Below are positions 49,996 through 57,515 of a stretch of 64,000 nt of DNA, piece by piece. The position numbers and the translations under genes are program-made. The stretch is from positions 198,664 to 262,663 of the forward strand of contig NZ_JAEVFI010000011.1 in NCBI RefSeq assembly GCF_019303495.1. Reading direction: 5' to 3'. The notes beneath the pieces were generated by a model. The model worked only from the letters and a program-made list of their open reading frames with translations. It was not told the origin of the DNA and searched no databases. The stretch comes from Streptomyces sp. JJ66 (lineage in GTDB: Bacteria; Actinomycetota; Actinomycetes; Streptomycetales; Streptomycetaceae). Positions within the stretch are counted from its first letter, which is position 1; each line of letters starts with the position of its first letter.

Positions 49996-50382
49996 TCAGC
50001 TCAGCTCCGGGTGGCCGAAGAGGTCGGCGTAGCCGGAGGGCAGGTCGCTGATCACCTTGTTCAGCTCGCCGCCGCTGACCTGCCCGGCGACGGCGGTGAG
50101 CACCGCGCGGCTGTGGGCCTCCGCCTGCTCCTCGGTGTCGCCGGTGATCTCCGCGACGCGGTGCACGAACTCGCTCACGCCCCAGTGCCGTGGCGTGGAG
50201 TTCGCGCCCTCGATCAGCTCCGCGACCGGTTCCGGCAACTGTTCTGCCAGGTGCCCGGCGGTCTCCGGCGGCAGCCGGTCGCCCAGCGTGCTGATCACCG
50301 CCTCCATCACCCGCGCGGCGTCCTCCCGGTCGGCGTAACCGCCTGCCTCCGTCACGGTCATCAGAAACTCGTCGTACACCAT
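49996..50382 (-). CDS. DUF2267 protein
   Basis: The 128-residue soluble helical protein matches DUF2267: MVYDEFLMTVTEAGGY, AARVMEAVISTLGDRLPPETAGHLAEQLPEPVAELI, EFVHRVAEITG and VLTAVAGQVSGGELNKVISDLPSGYADLFG. The function of the family is unknown; members are often found near stress genes. ATG 50382 follows AAGGAGACGG. It lies alone on the minus strand between two toxin-antitoxin pairs. Confidence 0.82.
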   Translation of the reverse strand: MVYDEFLMTVTEAGGYADREDAARVMEAVISTLGDRLPPETAGHLAEQLPEPVAELIEGANSTPRHWGVSEFVHRVAEITGDTEEQAEAHSRAVLTAVAGQVSGGELNKVISDLPSGYADLFGHPELS

Positions 50383-50495
50383 GCGCGTGCCGTCTCCTTA
50401 CCCGATGCCACGTTGCACGTACCTCGGCCCATCGAGCCCCAGGGGTTCCCGGGCCGGGGTCACCCAAAACAGCGGTGCGCTTGCTGTCGGGCGAC

Positions 50496-50533
50496 GTAGC
50501 TCATGGTGCTACATGTCGCTACAATGATGCTAT
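50496..50533 (+). promoter_or_regulatory. Helically phased GCTAC repeats before the Phd-type antitoxin
   Basis: GTAGC at 50496-50500 is inverted relative to GCTAC at 50508-50512 and 50518-50522 and GCTAT at 50529-50533. The direct copies are 10-11 bases apart, one helical turn. The last covers the start codon of the antitoxin, which suits an autoregulatory operator. Confidence 0.55.
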
Positions 50534-50807
50534 GAGGACCATTACGCAGCGCGAGTTCCGCAACGACTCCGCAGCCGTCATGGACGCCGTGGAGGCGGGC
50601 GAAACATTTCACATCACCCGCAATGGCCAAGAGGTGGCCGAACTGCGGCCTCTGGTGCGCAGACGAGCGCTGAGCGCGGAGGAACTGGTGGCAGGCCACC
50701 GGGGGCTACCCCCGCTCGACGCCGGCGAGCTGCGCAGCGAGGCGGACGCGTTCTTCGGTACGGACGCGGTGGACGCGGACGATCCGTGGGACCGGCCCCG
50801 TGGTTGA
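50532..50807 (+). CDS. Phd/YefM-type antitoxin
   Basis: The 91-residue protein opens MRTITQREFRNDSAAVMDAVEAGETFHITRNGQEVAELRPL, the classic Phd/YefM fold (T-x-x-E/D-x-R ... V...GE...ITRNG). The C-terminal part (ALSAEELVAGHRGLPPLDAGELRSEADAFFG) should bind the toxin. It overlaps the PIN gene by eight bases. ATG 50532 lies within the repeated operator-like elements. Confidence 0.87.
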   Translation: MRTITQREFRNDSAAVMDAVEAGETFHITRNGQEVAELRPLVRRRALSAEELVAGHRGLPPLDAGELRSEADAFFGTDAVDADDPWDRPRG

Positions 50808-51204
50808 CCGGCACCCCTCCGGTGTTCTCGACACGTGCACCTTCATCGACCTCGGCACCCTCGATCCCCTGCGACTGCCGCACGTACCCGAACTCACCGC
50901 GATCACGATGGCGGAACTTCAGCAGGGTGTGGTCTTGGCGAAGGACCCCGCCTCACGTGCCGCGCGCATGGAGAAACTCGGCGCCGCAGTCGCCGACTTC
51001 ACCCCGCTGCCGTTCGACGCCGAGGCGGCAGCCCGGTACAGCACGCTCGTCGCCCTCGTGGTAGCGACGGGACGCAGCCCCAAGCCCCGCCGCCCGGACT
51101 TGATGATCGCCGCGACCGCCTCAGTGCGGGGACTGCCGCTCTACACCCGAAACGGTGCCGACTTCGCGGGTCTTGGCGATGCCCTGACGGTGGTCGAAGT
51201 CTGA
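50800..51204 (+). CDS. VapC-type PIN-domain toxin (partner of the Phd-type antitoxin)
   Basis: The 134-residue protein has PIN residues Asp11 (GVLDTCTFID), Glu39 (TMAELQQGV), Asp100 (KPRRPDLMIAATA) and Asp121 (TRNGADFAGL). It is a likely ribonuclease toxin. Start GTG 50800 overlaps the antitoxin end. Phd antitoxins paired with PIN toxins are common in actinobacteria. Confidence 0.87.
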   Translation: MVDRHPSGVLDTCTFIDLGTLDPLRLPHVPELTAITMAELQQGVVLAKDPASRAARMEKLGAAVADFTPLPFDAEAAARYSTLVALVVATGRSPKPRRPDLMIAATASVRGLPLYTRNGADFAGLGDALTVVEV

Positions 51205-51738
51205 ACGCGGCACGCAGGAGGCACCGCTCGCCCGGCCCGTGACCCGGGCGCCGGTCCGCCCTGTCGGTCCTGCTTCCGCCCCGCCCGGTGGCGGCGGACA
51301 TGCTCACCCCCGTGATGGGATGCGTCCAGTCAGGTTGCCCAGCCCCTTGGTCTGCGCCGGTGTGCCGCCACGCGTCACGCCTTGGCGCCCTGCTTCCGCG
51401 TCGCCGTGTCCCGGCCTGCCGCTGACGGGAGACCGGGACGCCGCATGGGGGCGCGGAGCGCGGTATCGCCCGGAGCCGTGGAAGCGCCGGACTCCCTTCT
51501 CCCGGAATCCGAAAATCCGGAATGTCGCATTTCGAATTATGCGGAAATCTCTGGCCCCCCTCGTCGATCGTTCTTATCATTTTCGCGGAGATATCACGTG
51601 TCCGCCGCCGGTTATATCCAGAGCACTAGGATTCTTCCGGCCAGCGGGGCGGCCTGCACCACTAAAGGGGAAGGAAAACGGGGTCGCCGAAATCTTCAGG
51701 GAATTCACAAGTGACGCACAGACGGAGGAGCACGCTGC
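51205..51738. other. Intergenic region with hairpin, AT-rich patch and promoter space
   Basis: These 534 bases hold no gene I can support. A hairpin CGCCCGG (51229-51235) / CCGGGCG (51244-51250) may end the toxin-antitoxin transcript. From about 51510 the base composition drops sharply in GC. The CGCAT (51526-51530) / ATGCG (51539-51543) dyad lies there, and the promoter of the aminopeptidase gene should too. ACGGAGGAG before 51739 is the ribosome-binding site. Confidence 0.5.
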
Positions 51739-53391
51739 GTGTTCGGTAACTCATCCCCCACGGCCGCACCCCGGCGGCGGCCAGCCTGGGGCCGGATCAT
51801 CTCCCGGGGCACACTCGCCGGGCTGATGCTGTTCGCGTCCGCCGGAGCGGGGTCCGCGGCGGCCGCGAGCGCGGACCACCCCCCGGCCGCCCCGGTGCCG
51901 GAACTGGACTGGAGCCCGTGCGAGACCTCTTTCGAGTGCGCGGAAGCCCGGGTCCCGCTGGACTACCGGGACCCGACGGGAGACACCCTCACCCTGGCCG
52001 TCATCCGCAAGCAGGCCACCGAGCCCGGACAGCGGCTGGGCACCCTGTACCTCCAGCCCGGCGGCCCGGGCGGCTCCGGCGTGGACTTCGTGAAGTACAA
52101 CTACGCGGAGCTGCCCGATCAGCTGCGGGAGCGCTTCGACGTGGTCAGCATGGACGTGCGCGGCGTGCACCGCAGCAACCCCGTCCAGTGCTGGGACGAC
52201 GCCCGCTACGACCAGGCCGTGGCCGCGGCCAAGGGCGCCCCCGGCCCCGGAGCCTTCGAAGCCGCCTACCGCCAGGCCGCCGACTTCAACCAGGCGTGCG
52301 CGGAGAAATCCGGTGACCTGCTGCCCTTCATCGGCACCGGCTACGTCGCCCGCGACCTGGACCTGCTGCGGCAAGGGCTGGGCGAGGAGAAACTCAGCTT
52401 CTACGGGCGCTCCTTCGGCACCTACGTCGGCACCGTCTACGCCAGCCTCTTCCCGCAACGGGTCCGGGCCATGGCACTGGACGGCGGCTACAACCCGGTG
52501 GACCACACCCTGGTGCCCTACCGCTCGGACCGGGCCCAATACCGGGCACTGGACGGAGCGATGGAGCGCTTCCTCCAGTGGTGTGCCGACCACGCCGCCC
52601 AGTGCGGCTTCGGTGACGGCCAGCCCCGGCAGCGCTTCCAGGAGCTGAAGCAGGAGCTGGACGACAACCCCGTGCCCGTCGCCGGCGGCAAGACGGCCAA
52701 CGGCTACACCCTCGCGTACCGGCTGCTCTTCAACATCAACGCCGGGAAGGAGATCTGGCCCGCCCTGGGCAAGGCCCTCCAGCAGGCTGTGGACCGCGAC
52801 GGCACCTCCTTCCTGCTCCGCCCGCCCTCCCCGGCGTCCTACGACTTCCTCATCCCCAACGTCACCGTCGAGTGCACCGACCGCGCCTACCCGCCGTACC
52901 AGGGCTGGCTGAGGTACGAGGTCAAGAACAACGTCCGCGCCGCGCCGCTGCTCGGCCCCGCCCTCACCTACGGGCCCCCCACCTACGACCACACCCACGG
53001 CATCACCTGCTCCCAGTGGCCGGTGCGGCAGGTCAGCCGCTACAGCGGCCCCTACAACGCCCCCGGTTCCGCCCCGATCCTGGTGATCGGCACCACCGGC
53101 GACCCCGACACCCCCTACCAGGACTCGGTAGCGCTGGCCCGGGAGTTGGACAACGGGCGGCTGCTGACCTTCGAGGCCGAAGGCCACACCGCCTTCGGAC
53201 GCAGCCAGTGCGCCACCACCGCGACCACCGACTACCTGGTCAACCTGACCCTCCCCGCGCCCGGCCAGCGCTGCACCGACGAGCAGGCCCCGACCCCGCC
53301 GCCCGCCAAGAAGCTGGCCCGCGACGCCGCCAACGCCGAGCTCTACTACGGCGTCAACGACCGCATCGACATGCTCCCCACCCTCGACTGA
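51739..53391 (+). CDS. Secreted tripeptidyl aminopeptidase-type alpha/beta hydrolase
   Basis: This exported serine peptidase of the Streptomyces Tap/SlpD family (S33) has 550 residues. The signal peptide is about residues 1-44 (RRRPAWGRI then hydrophobic, ending SAAAAS). LYLQPGGPGGSG (103-114) is the oxyanion region. The nucleophile is Ser225 in FYGRSFGTYVG. The acid is Asp455 or Asp457 in GTTGDPDTPY, and the base His483 in EGHTAFG. The C-terminal TAP domain is complete. GTG 51739 is supported by an upstream GGAGG. Confidence 0.9.
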   Translation: MFGNSSPTAAPRRRPAWGRIISRGTLAGLMLFASAGAGSAAAASADHPPAAPVPELDWSPCETSFECAEARVPLDYRDPTGDTLTLAVIRKQATEPGQRLGTLYLQPGGPGGSGVDFVKYNYAELPDQLRERFDVVSMDVRGVHRSNPVQCWDDARYDQAVAAAKGAPGPGAFEAAYRQAADFNQACAEKSGDLLPFIGTGYVARDLDLLRQGLGEEKLSFYGRSFGTYVGTVYASLFPQRVRAMALDGGYNPVDHTLVPYRSDRAQYRALDGAMERFLQWCADHAAQCGFGDGQPRQRFQELKQELDDNPVPVAGGKTANGYTLAYRLLFNINAGKEIWPALGKALQQAVDRDGTSFLLRPPSPASYDFLIPNVTVECTDRAYPPYQGWLRYEVKNNVRAAPLLGPALTYGPPTYDHTHGITCSQWPVRQVSRYSGPYNAPGSAPILVIGTTGDPDTPYQDSVALARELDNGRLLTFEAEGHTAFGRSQCATTATTDYLVNLTLPAPGQRCTDEQAPTPPPAKKLARDAANAELYYGVNDRIDMLPTLD

Positions 53392-53413
53392 GCTGACCCA
53401 GCCCGCAGCGGCT

Positions 53414-53453
53414 CGCGGTGGCTCGTGGCGCAAGGCCGCCACGAGCCACCGCG
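53414..53453 (+). terminator. 17-bp perfect hairpin after the aminopeptidase gene
   Basis: The 53414-53430 arm is exactly complementary to 53437-53453 with a six-base loop, followed by TTTCCC. It lies 22 bases after the stop. This is a very strong rho-independent-like terminator. Confidence 0.9.
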
Positions 53454-53686
53454 TTTCCCGCCGGGACACCGGTGCGCGGTCCGTCGCGGCGAGACGGACC
53501 GCGCCCTCGCGTCCCGGGTGTCCCCCCGGCTCCCGGTGTCCCACCTCGCGGTGGGACGCCGCAGGTCAGACCGGGTGGCGTCCCGGTACCTTCCGTCCCG
53601 TGGGGTGATGCTCGCCTGCCTGCGGCGGCGCTTGCCAGGCTCGTGGCCGTCCACCTGAACGACTGCGGCCAAAGGAGCAGGCAGGC

Positions 53687-54049
53687 ATGAGAGCGAAAGC
53701 CATACGACGCGCGGCGGGAGCCGCCGGAGCCCTGGCGCTGGCGGCGGGACTGAGCGGGGCCACCGTCGCGCCCGCGCAGGCGGCGCCGAGCGGTTGCCCC
53801 TACCCGTACGTGTGCTTCTACGACGGCCCCTACGTGCTCGGCAAGTACAAGGACGTGACGTCGTATTACCAGAGCGTGTCCAGGAGCGCGAAGGCCACGA
53901 CCGTCTACAACACGCGTAACGACGATGTCGCCTACATCCGGCTCAGCAACGGCAACGTGGCCTGCGTCGGGCCGAAGCAGCGCCTGGCGCTGAACCCGTT
54001 CAACATCCGCGTCACCGGCATCAAGATCTCCTGGTCGGCGACATGCTGA
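53687..54049 (+). CDS. Small secreted Cys-rich protein (peptidase-inhibitor I36/crystallin-like), copy 1
   Basis: The 120-residue protein has a signal peptide (about 1-32, ending AQAA) and a mature domain of about 88 residues. The domain has CPYPYVCFYDGPYVLGKYKD, YNTRNDDVAYIRLSNG, VACVG and the end SWSATC. Four cysteines suggest two disulfides. The fold looks like the beta-gamma-crystallin/I36 inhibitor type, but that is tentative. Its stop overlaps the start of the CHAP hydrolase gene by seven bases, so the two are co-translated. A paralogue follows the hydrolase. Confidence 0.75.
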   Translation: MRAKAIRRAAGAAGALALAAGLSGATVAPAQAAPSGCPYPYVCFYDGPYVLGKYKDVTSYYQSVSRSAKATTVYNTRNDDVAYIRLSNGNVACVGPKQRLALNPFNIRVTGIKISWSATC

Positions 54050-55371
54050 GCCTCAGCCGACCAGCGGCAGCGGGAACGAGAGCGGGGACGGGCCGGGGGC
54101 CGCTGGTGCTGCTCGCCCTGCTGATGGCGCTGACGGGACTGTTCGCGGCGCCCTCGCCCGCCGTCGCCGCTCCCTCGTTCACCGTGCGGCAGGTGCAGAT
54201 GAACCTGGCCGGGCTGGCCTACCTGCCCGCCAACGGGATCGACGGCATCGCCGGCCCGGCGACCGCTGCGGCGGTGCGGGCGTTCCAGTCCGAGAATTGC
54301 CTGGCCGTGGACGGCATCGCCGGACCCAACACCAACTCAGCACTGGCCCAGCGCGTCAAGGCGGTCCAGCGCGCGGCGGGGGCGACGGCGGACGGGATCT
54401 ACGGTCCCCGCACCGAAACCGCCGTGCTGCGCTACCAGCGGACGCATGACCTCCTTGAGGACGGGATCGCCGGACCGCAGACCATGGGAGCCATGGGCGT
54501 CAGCCGTGGCGCCTGCGCGGGTGGCGGCGGTGGCGGCGGCGGCGGCGGTGACAGCGGCCTGCCGTACCCGTCGTCGCACGCGCTGCAGGTGCAGTGGAAC
54601 CTGGCGGGCATGGGCTACCTGCCCTGGTCCGGCGTGGACGGCATCCTCGGCCCGCAGACCGCGAGTGCCGTGCGCGCCTTCCAGCGGGACGCGTGCATCA
54701 CCGTGGACGGCATCGCCGGTCCGGTGACCGACTCCCACCTGGCCCGCCAGGTGCGCAAGGTGCAGCGGAAGGCGGGCAGTACGGCGGACGGCGCGTACGG
54801 TCCCAACACCAAGTCCGCCGTGGAGCGGTACCAGCGTGCGAACGGCCTGTCCGTGGACGGGATGGCGGGTCCGGCGACCATGCGCGCCATGGACATCGAC
54901 CGCGCCATGTCCTGCGACGGCGGCGGCACCGGCGCCAACCCCACGCCGCCCGCCAGCGGTTCCACGCGGGAGAAGATCGTCGAGATCGCCCGCAGCCAGC
55001 TGGGCGTGCGCGAGACGGGCAACAACTGCAACCCGTACGGCTGGTGCGCCGCGTGGTGCGCCATGTTCGGCACCTGGGTGTGGCAGGAGGCCGGGGTGGA
55101 CGTGCCCTCGTACGCGTTCACCGGCGCCTGGTTCAACTGGGGCCAGCGCAACGGCCACTCCTCGTGGGGGTATGACGGCGTCCAGGCAGGCGACGCGATC
55201 ATGTACGGCACCGGCCCGTCCAGCGTCTCGACCAGCACCCACGTGGACCTGGTGGAACGGGTCAACGCGAACGGCACGCTCACGGTGATCGGCGGCAACG
55301 TCAGCGACGCCGTGACGCGCAGGACCATCAACCCCGCCAGCGCCGGAATCTACGGCTACGTACGGCCCTGA
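54043..55371 (+). CDS. Secreted CHAP-domain cell-wall hydrolase with four peptidoglycan-binding repeats
   Basis: This muralytic enzyme has 442 residues. The signal peptide is about 1-43. Four PG-binding motifs are recognised by GIDGIAGPAT, DGIYGPRTETAV, GVDGILGPQT and DGAYGPNTKSAV, in two pairs (about 46-155 and 178-285) separated by a run of ten or more glycines. The CHAP domain is about 308-442, with Cys335/Cys339 in PYGWCAAWCAMF and His400 in STSTHVDLVERV. It cleaves peptide crosslinks or amide bonds in peptidoglycan. It lies between two paralogous small secreted proteins. Confidence 0.87.
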   Translation: MLSLSRPAAAGTRAGTGRGPLVLLALLMALTGLFAAPSPAVAAPSFTVRQVQMNLAGLAYLPANGIDGIAGPATAAAVRAFQSENCLAVDGIAGPNTNSALAQRVKAVQRAAGATADGIYGPRTETAVLRYQRTHDLLEDGIAGPQTMGAMGVSRGACAGGGGGGGGGGDSGLPYPSSHALQVQWNLAGMGYLPWSGVDGILGPQTASAVRAFQRDACITVDGIAGPVTDSHLARQVRKVQRKAGSTADGAYGPNTKSAVERYQRANGLSVDGMAGPATMRAMDIDRAMSCDGGGTGANPTPPASGSTREKIVEIARSQLGVRETGNNCNPYGWCAAWCAMFGTWVWQEAGVDVPSYAFTGAWFNWGQRNGHSSWGYDGVQAGDAIMYGTGPSSVSTSTHVDLVERVNANGTLTVIGGNVSDAVTRRTINPASAGIYGYVRP

Positions 55372-55407
55372 CCACGGATCATCGCCAAGAAGAAGGAGGA
55401 GGAGACG

Positions 55408-55824
55408 ATGACGTTCCCCACCACGCGGCGACGGCCGCTCGCGCGAACCCTCGGCCTGGCGGGTGCCGCGACGGCGGCGCTCGTCACGGCACCCGCACCG
55501 GCCGCGGCGGCCACGGAGGCGGCGGGCACGGCACCTGGGGCGTCGGCGGCGTCCGCTGCCGCCGCCCGGAGTATCGGCGACTGCCCCTACCCGTACGTCT
55601 GTCTCTACGACAACCGCTCCGGCCGGAAGCTCGCCCAGTTCCGCGACGTGACCAGCGGCTACCAGCCGCTCACCCGGCGCGCGTACAAAGTGGTCAACAC
55701 CCGTAACGACGACGTCGCGTACTTCCGGCACTTTGACAGCTACGTGTGTATCGCCCCGCGCACCTCCACCTCGCTGCCCGTGGTGAACGGCATCCGCATC
55801 AGCTGGGAGGCCACGTGCCGGTGA
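55408..55824 (+). CDS. Small secreted Cys-rich protein (I36/crystallin-like), copy 2
   Basis: The 138-residue paralogue of the gene at 53687 has signal peptide about 1-35, a short Ala-rich spacer, then CPYPYVCLYDNRSG, RDVTSGYQPL, VNTRNDDVAYFRHF, YVCIAPR and the end ISWEATCR. The NTRNDDVAY core and four cysteines are shared. GGAGGAGG lies before the ATG. It ends at a strong hairpin. It probably inhibits or protects against an extracellular enzyme, an inference from family and position only. Confidence 0.75.
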   Translation: MTFPTTRRRPLARTLGLAGAATAALVTAPAPAAAATEAAGTAPGASAASAAAARSIGDCPYPYVCLYDNRSGRKLAQFRDVTSGYQPLTRRAYKVVNTRNDDVAYFRHFDSYVCIAPRTSTSLPVVNGIRISWEATCR

Positions 55825-55856
55825 GAGGGGCCGTTGGCTCGTGACGCCAGCGCGTC

Positions 55857-55894
55857 GGGTGGTGGGGCCGTCCCCCGTGGCGGCCCCACCACCC
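55857..55894. terminator. 14-bp perfect hairpin between convergent genes
   Basis: The 55857-55870 arm pairs exactly with 55881-55894 around a ten-base loop. It lies between the stop of the second small secreted protein (plus) and that of the amidase (minus), so it may serve both. Confidence 0.85.
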
Positions 55895-55915
55895 CGCTCC
55901 CCCGGGCGGCCCGGA

Positions 55916-56962
55916 TCAGGTGACCGGGGAACTCCAGGCGGCGTGCCAGGTGGTGGGGCCGACGACGCCGTCCTCGGTCAGGCCCTTCTCCGCCTGGAAC
56001 GCCAGGCACACCCGCCGCGACTCCTCCCCGTACGCCCCGTCCACACCCAGCGACCAGCCCCGCTCGCGCATCCGCGCCTGCCACGTGCGGACACCGGAGT
56101 GCACCGTCACGGGCGGGTAGGTGAACAGCACGCCGGGCCAGTCGGGCGCGGCCGCCGGGTGGGAGGCGGGCGGGGTGGCGGGCGTCTGCCACGCCGCGTA
56201 CCACGTCCGGGGGCCGACGACGCCGTCCACGGTCAGGCCCTTCTCCGCCTGGAACGCCAGGCACACCCGCCGCGACTCCTCCCCGTACGCCCCGTCCACA
56301 CCCAGCGACCAGCCCCGCTCCCGCATCCGCGCCTGCCACGTGCGCGCCGAGGGGTGCACGGTCACCGGCGGGTAGTGCAGCAGGACGCCCTCGAAGGGCG
56401 GGACGCCGGGTTCGGCTGGCGGGGTGTCCGGGTCGCCCGGGTACTCCGCCCCGGGTTCGAACGTCCCACCCCGCACCAGGTCGTACAGGGCTCCCGGGCA
56501 GGCGGTGCTGAGGTGGTCGCGGTGGCCGTTGATGCCCGGACCGGCACTGCCGTTGCTGCGCAGGCGGGCCACGGCGAGCCGCACCCCGGCCACCATCTCG
56601 GCCGTGCGGGTGTCGTAGTTCGCGCCGCTGCCGCCCAGCAGCGCGCACACCGCGTACCAGCGGGCGTTGGCCACGTTCGTGCCGTTGGCCGCGGTCCGGA
56701 TGCCGACGCCACGGCCCTCGTAGACGTAGCCGTGGGTGCACACCAGGTACGAGTAGGCGATGTCGTCCCAGCCGTTGCCGTCCATGTGGTGGTTCTGGAT
56801 GCCGCGCACCTGCCCGGCGCACTTGCTGTGGTACCACGAGGCGAACGGCGTGCCACCGGTGTGGTGGATCGTCACGCCGCCGCTGCCGGGGTCGGAGATG
56901 TAGGCGTACTTGCGGCGCGGGCGGGCTCCCCAGGCGCTGCGGGGCACGAACGTCGCGGTCAC
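55916..56962 (-). CDS. N-acetylmuramoyl-L-alanine amidase (PGRP fold) with two near-identical PG-binding repeats
   Basis: It cleaves the MurNAc-L-Ala bond in peptidoglycan. With GTG 56962 it has 348 residues. The amidase domain (about 1-170) has SAWGARPRRKYAY, the zinc histidines at 33/34 (TIHHTGG), and His147/Cys155 in GHRDHLSTACPG. Two 85-residue PG-binding repeats fill about 190-348. There is no signal peptide at this start. The start overlaps the stop of the upstream Tat-signal mini-gene (GTGA). A longer start at 56983 would add only seven residues, also without a signal. Confidence 0.85.
   Translation of the reverse strand: MTATFVPRSAWGARPRRKYAYISDPGSGGVTIHHTGGTPFASWYHSKCAGQVRGIQNHHMDGNGWDDIAYSYLVCTHGYVYEGRGVGIRTAANGTNVANARWYAVCALLGGSGANYDTRTAEMVAGVRLAVARLRSNGSAGPGINGHRDHLSTACPGALYDLVRGGTFEPGAEYPGDPDTPPAEPGVPPFEGVLLHYPPVTVHPSARTWQARMRERGWSLGVDGAYGEESRRVCLAFQAEKGLTVDGVVGPRTWYAAWQTPATPPASHPAAAPDWPGVLFTYPPVTVHSGVRTWQARMRERGWSLGVDGAYGEESRRVCLAFQAEKGLTEDGVVGPTTWHAAWSSPVT
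55956..56089. repeat. 134-bp direct repeat, copy 1 (amidase PG-binding domain)
   Basis: This copy matches 56211-56344 at all but two positions by direct reading. The offset is 255 bases, equal to 85 codons. It lies in the C-terminal PG-binding domain of the amidase. The high identity implies a recent duplication or gene conversion. Confidence 0.92.
56211..56344. repeat. 134-bp direct repeat, copy 2
   Basis: This is the partner of 55956-56089. The two differences seen are A for T early in the repeat and C for G near its end. Confidence 0.92.
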
Positions 56963-57207
56963 CGCGTGCCTCCCGTCGCGCACGAGACACTGCCGTTGAG
57001 CGGTTCACGGGAGACCCCGGCCGCGTAGTCGCTGTCCGAGACCCGGGGGTGGATCGCGTGCGGGTCCTCGGGGTGCAGCACGATGGGCAGTTCTTCCGCG
57101 TGTGCCTGTGCGGTGCAGATGACGGGCAGCGCCGCCGCCACCGCGGTGACCGCCGCGGCCCGCCCGCCCAGCCCCAGGAACCCCCGGCGCGTCGTTCCTC
57201 CGTGCAC
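56959..57207 (-). CDS. Small Tat-signal protein coupled to the amidase
   Basis: The 82-residue protein begins VHGGTTRRGFLGLGGRAAAVTAVAAALPVICTAQAHA, a twin-arginine signal (TRRGFLG) with hydrophobic core and AQAHA cleavage site. A mature part of only about 45 residues follows (EELPIVLHPEDPHAIHPRVSDSDYAAGVSREPLNGSVSC). GTG 57207 is chosen with AGGCGAGG upstream. Its TGA overlaps the amidase GTG. It may escort the leaderless amidase, or be the signal half of a once-fused protein. No family is recognised. Confidence 0.7.
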   Translation of the reverse strand: MHGGTTRRGFLGLGGRAAAVTAVAAALPVICTAQAHAEELPIVLHPEDPHAIHPRVSDSDYAAGVSREPLNGSVSCATGGTR

Positions 57208-57515
57208 GTGCCTCGCCTTTCTCTCGTCATGGTGATCGGGTGCGCTTCGGAGCTTGCCCGGTACGGGGCGCGGGGCGCCAGGGCTGGTGCGCATGTGGGA
57301 CATGGCAGGACAGACACGCCGCTGACCTGCTGGAACGCCGACCGCGAGGGCCACGGGCCGGGACGCGGTGGGACGCCGAGCGGGGCGCGGGCGGCGCGGG
57401 CGGCGTGCGCCCACGGCGGCAGGCGCGACGGGGCAGACGGGGTGCGGCGCGCTGACGCGTCCTGCGTGGGCGCGGGGAACGCGTCAGCACCGTGGCCCTA
57501 CCTCAGCCGAACCGC
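57208..57515. other. Intergenic region with terminator hairpin
   Basis: These 308 bases contain GCTGACGCGT (57451-57460) pairing exactly with ACGCGTCAGC (57479-57488). This hairpin is downstream of the DUF2690 regulator on the minus strand and is its likely terminator. The rest should hold the promoter of the Tat-signal gene, but no clear elements are visible. Confidence 0.6.
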
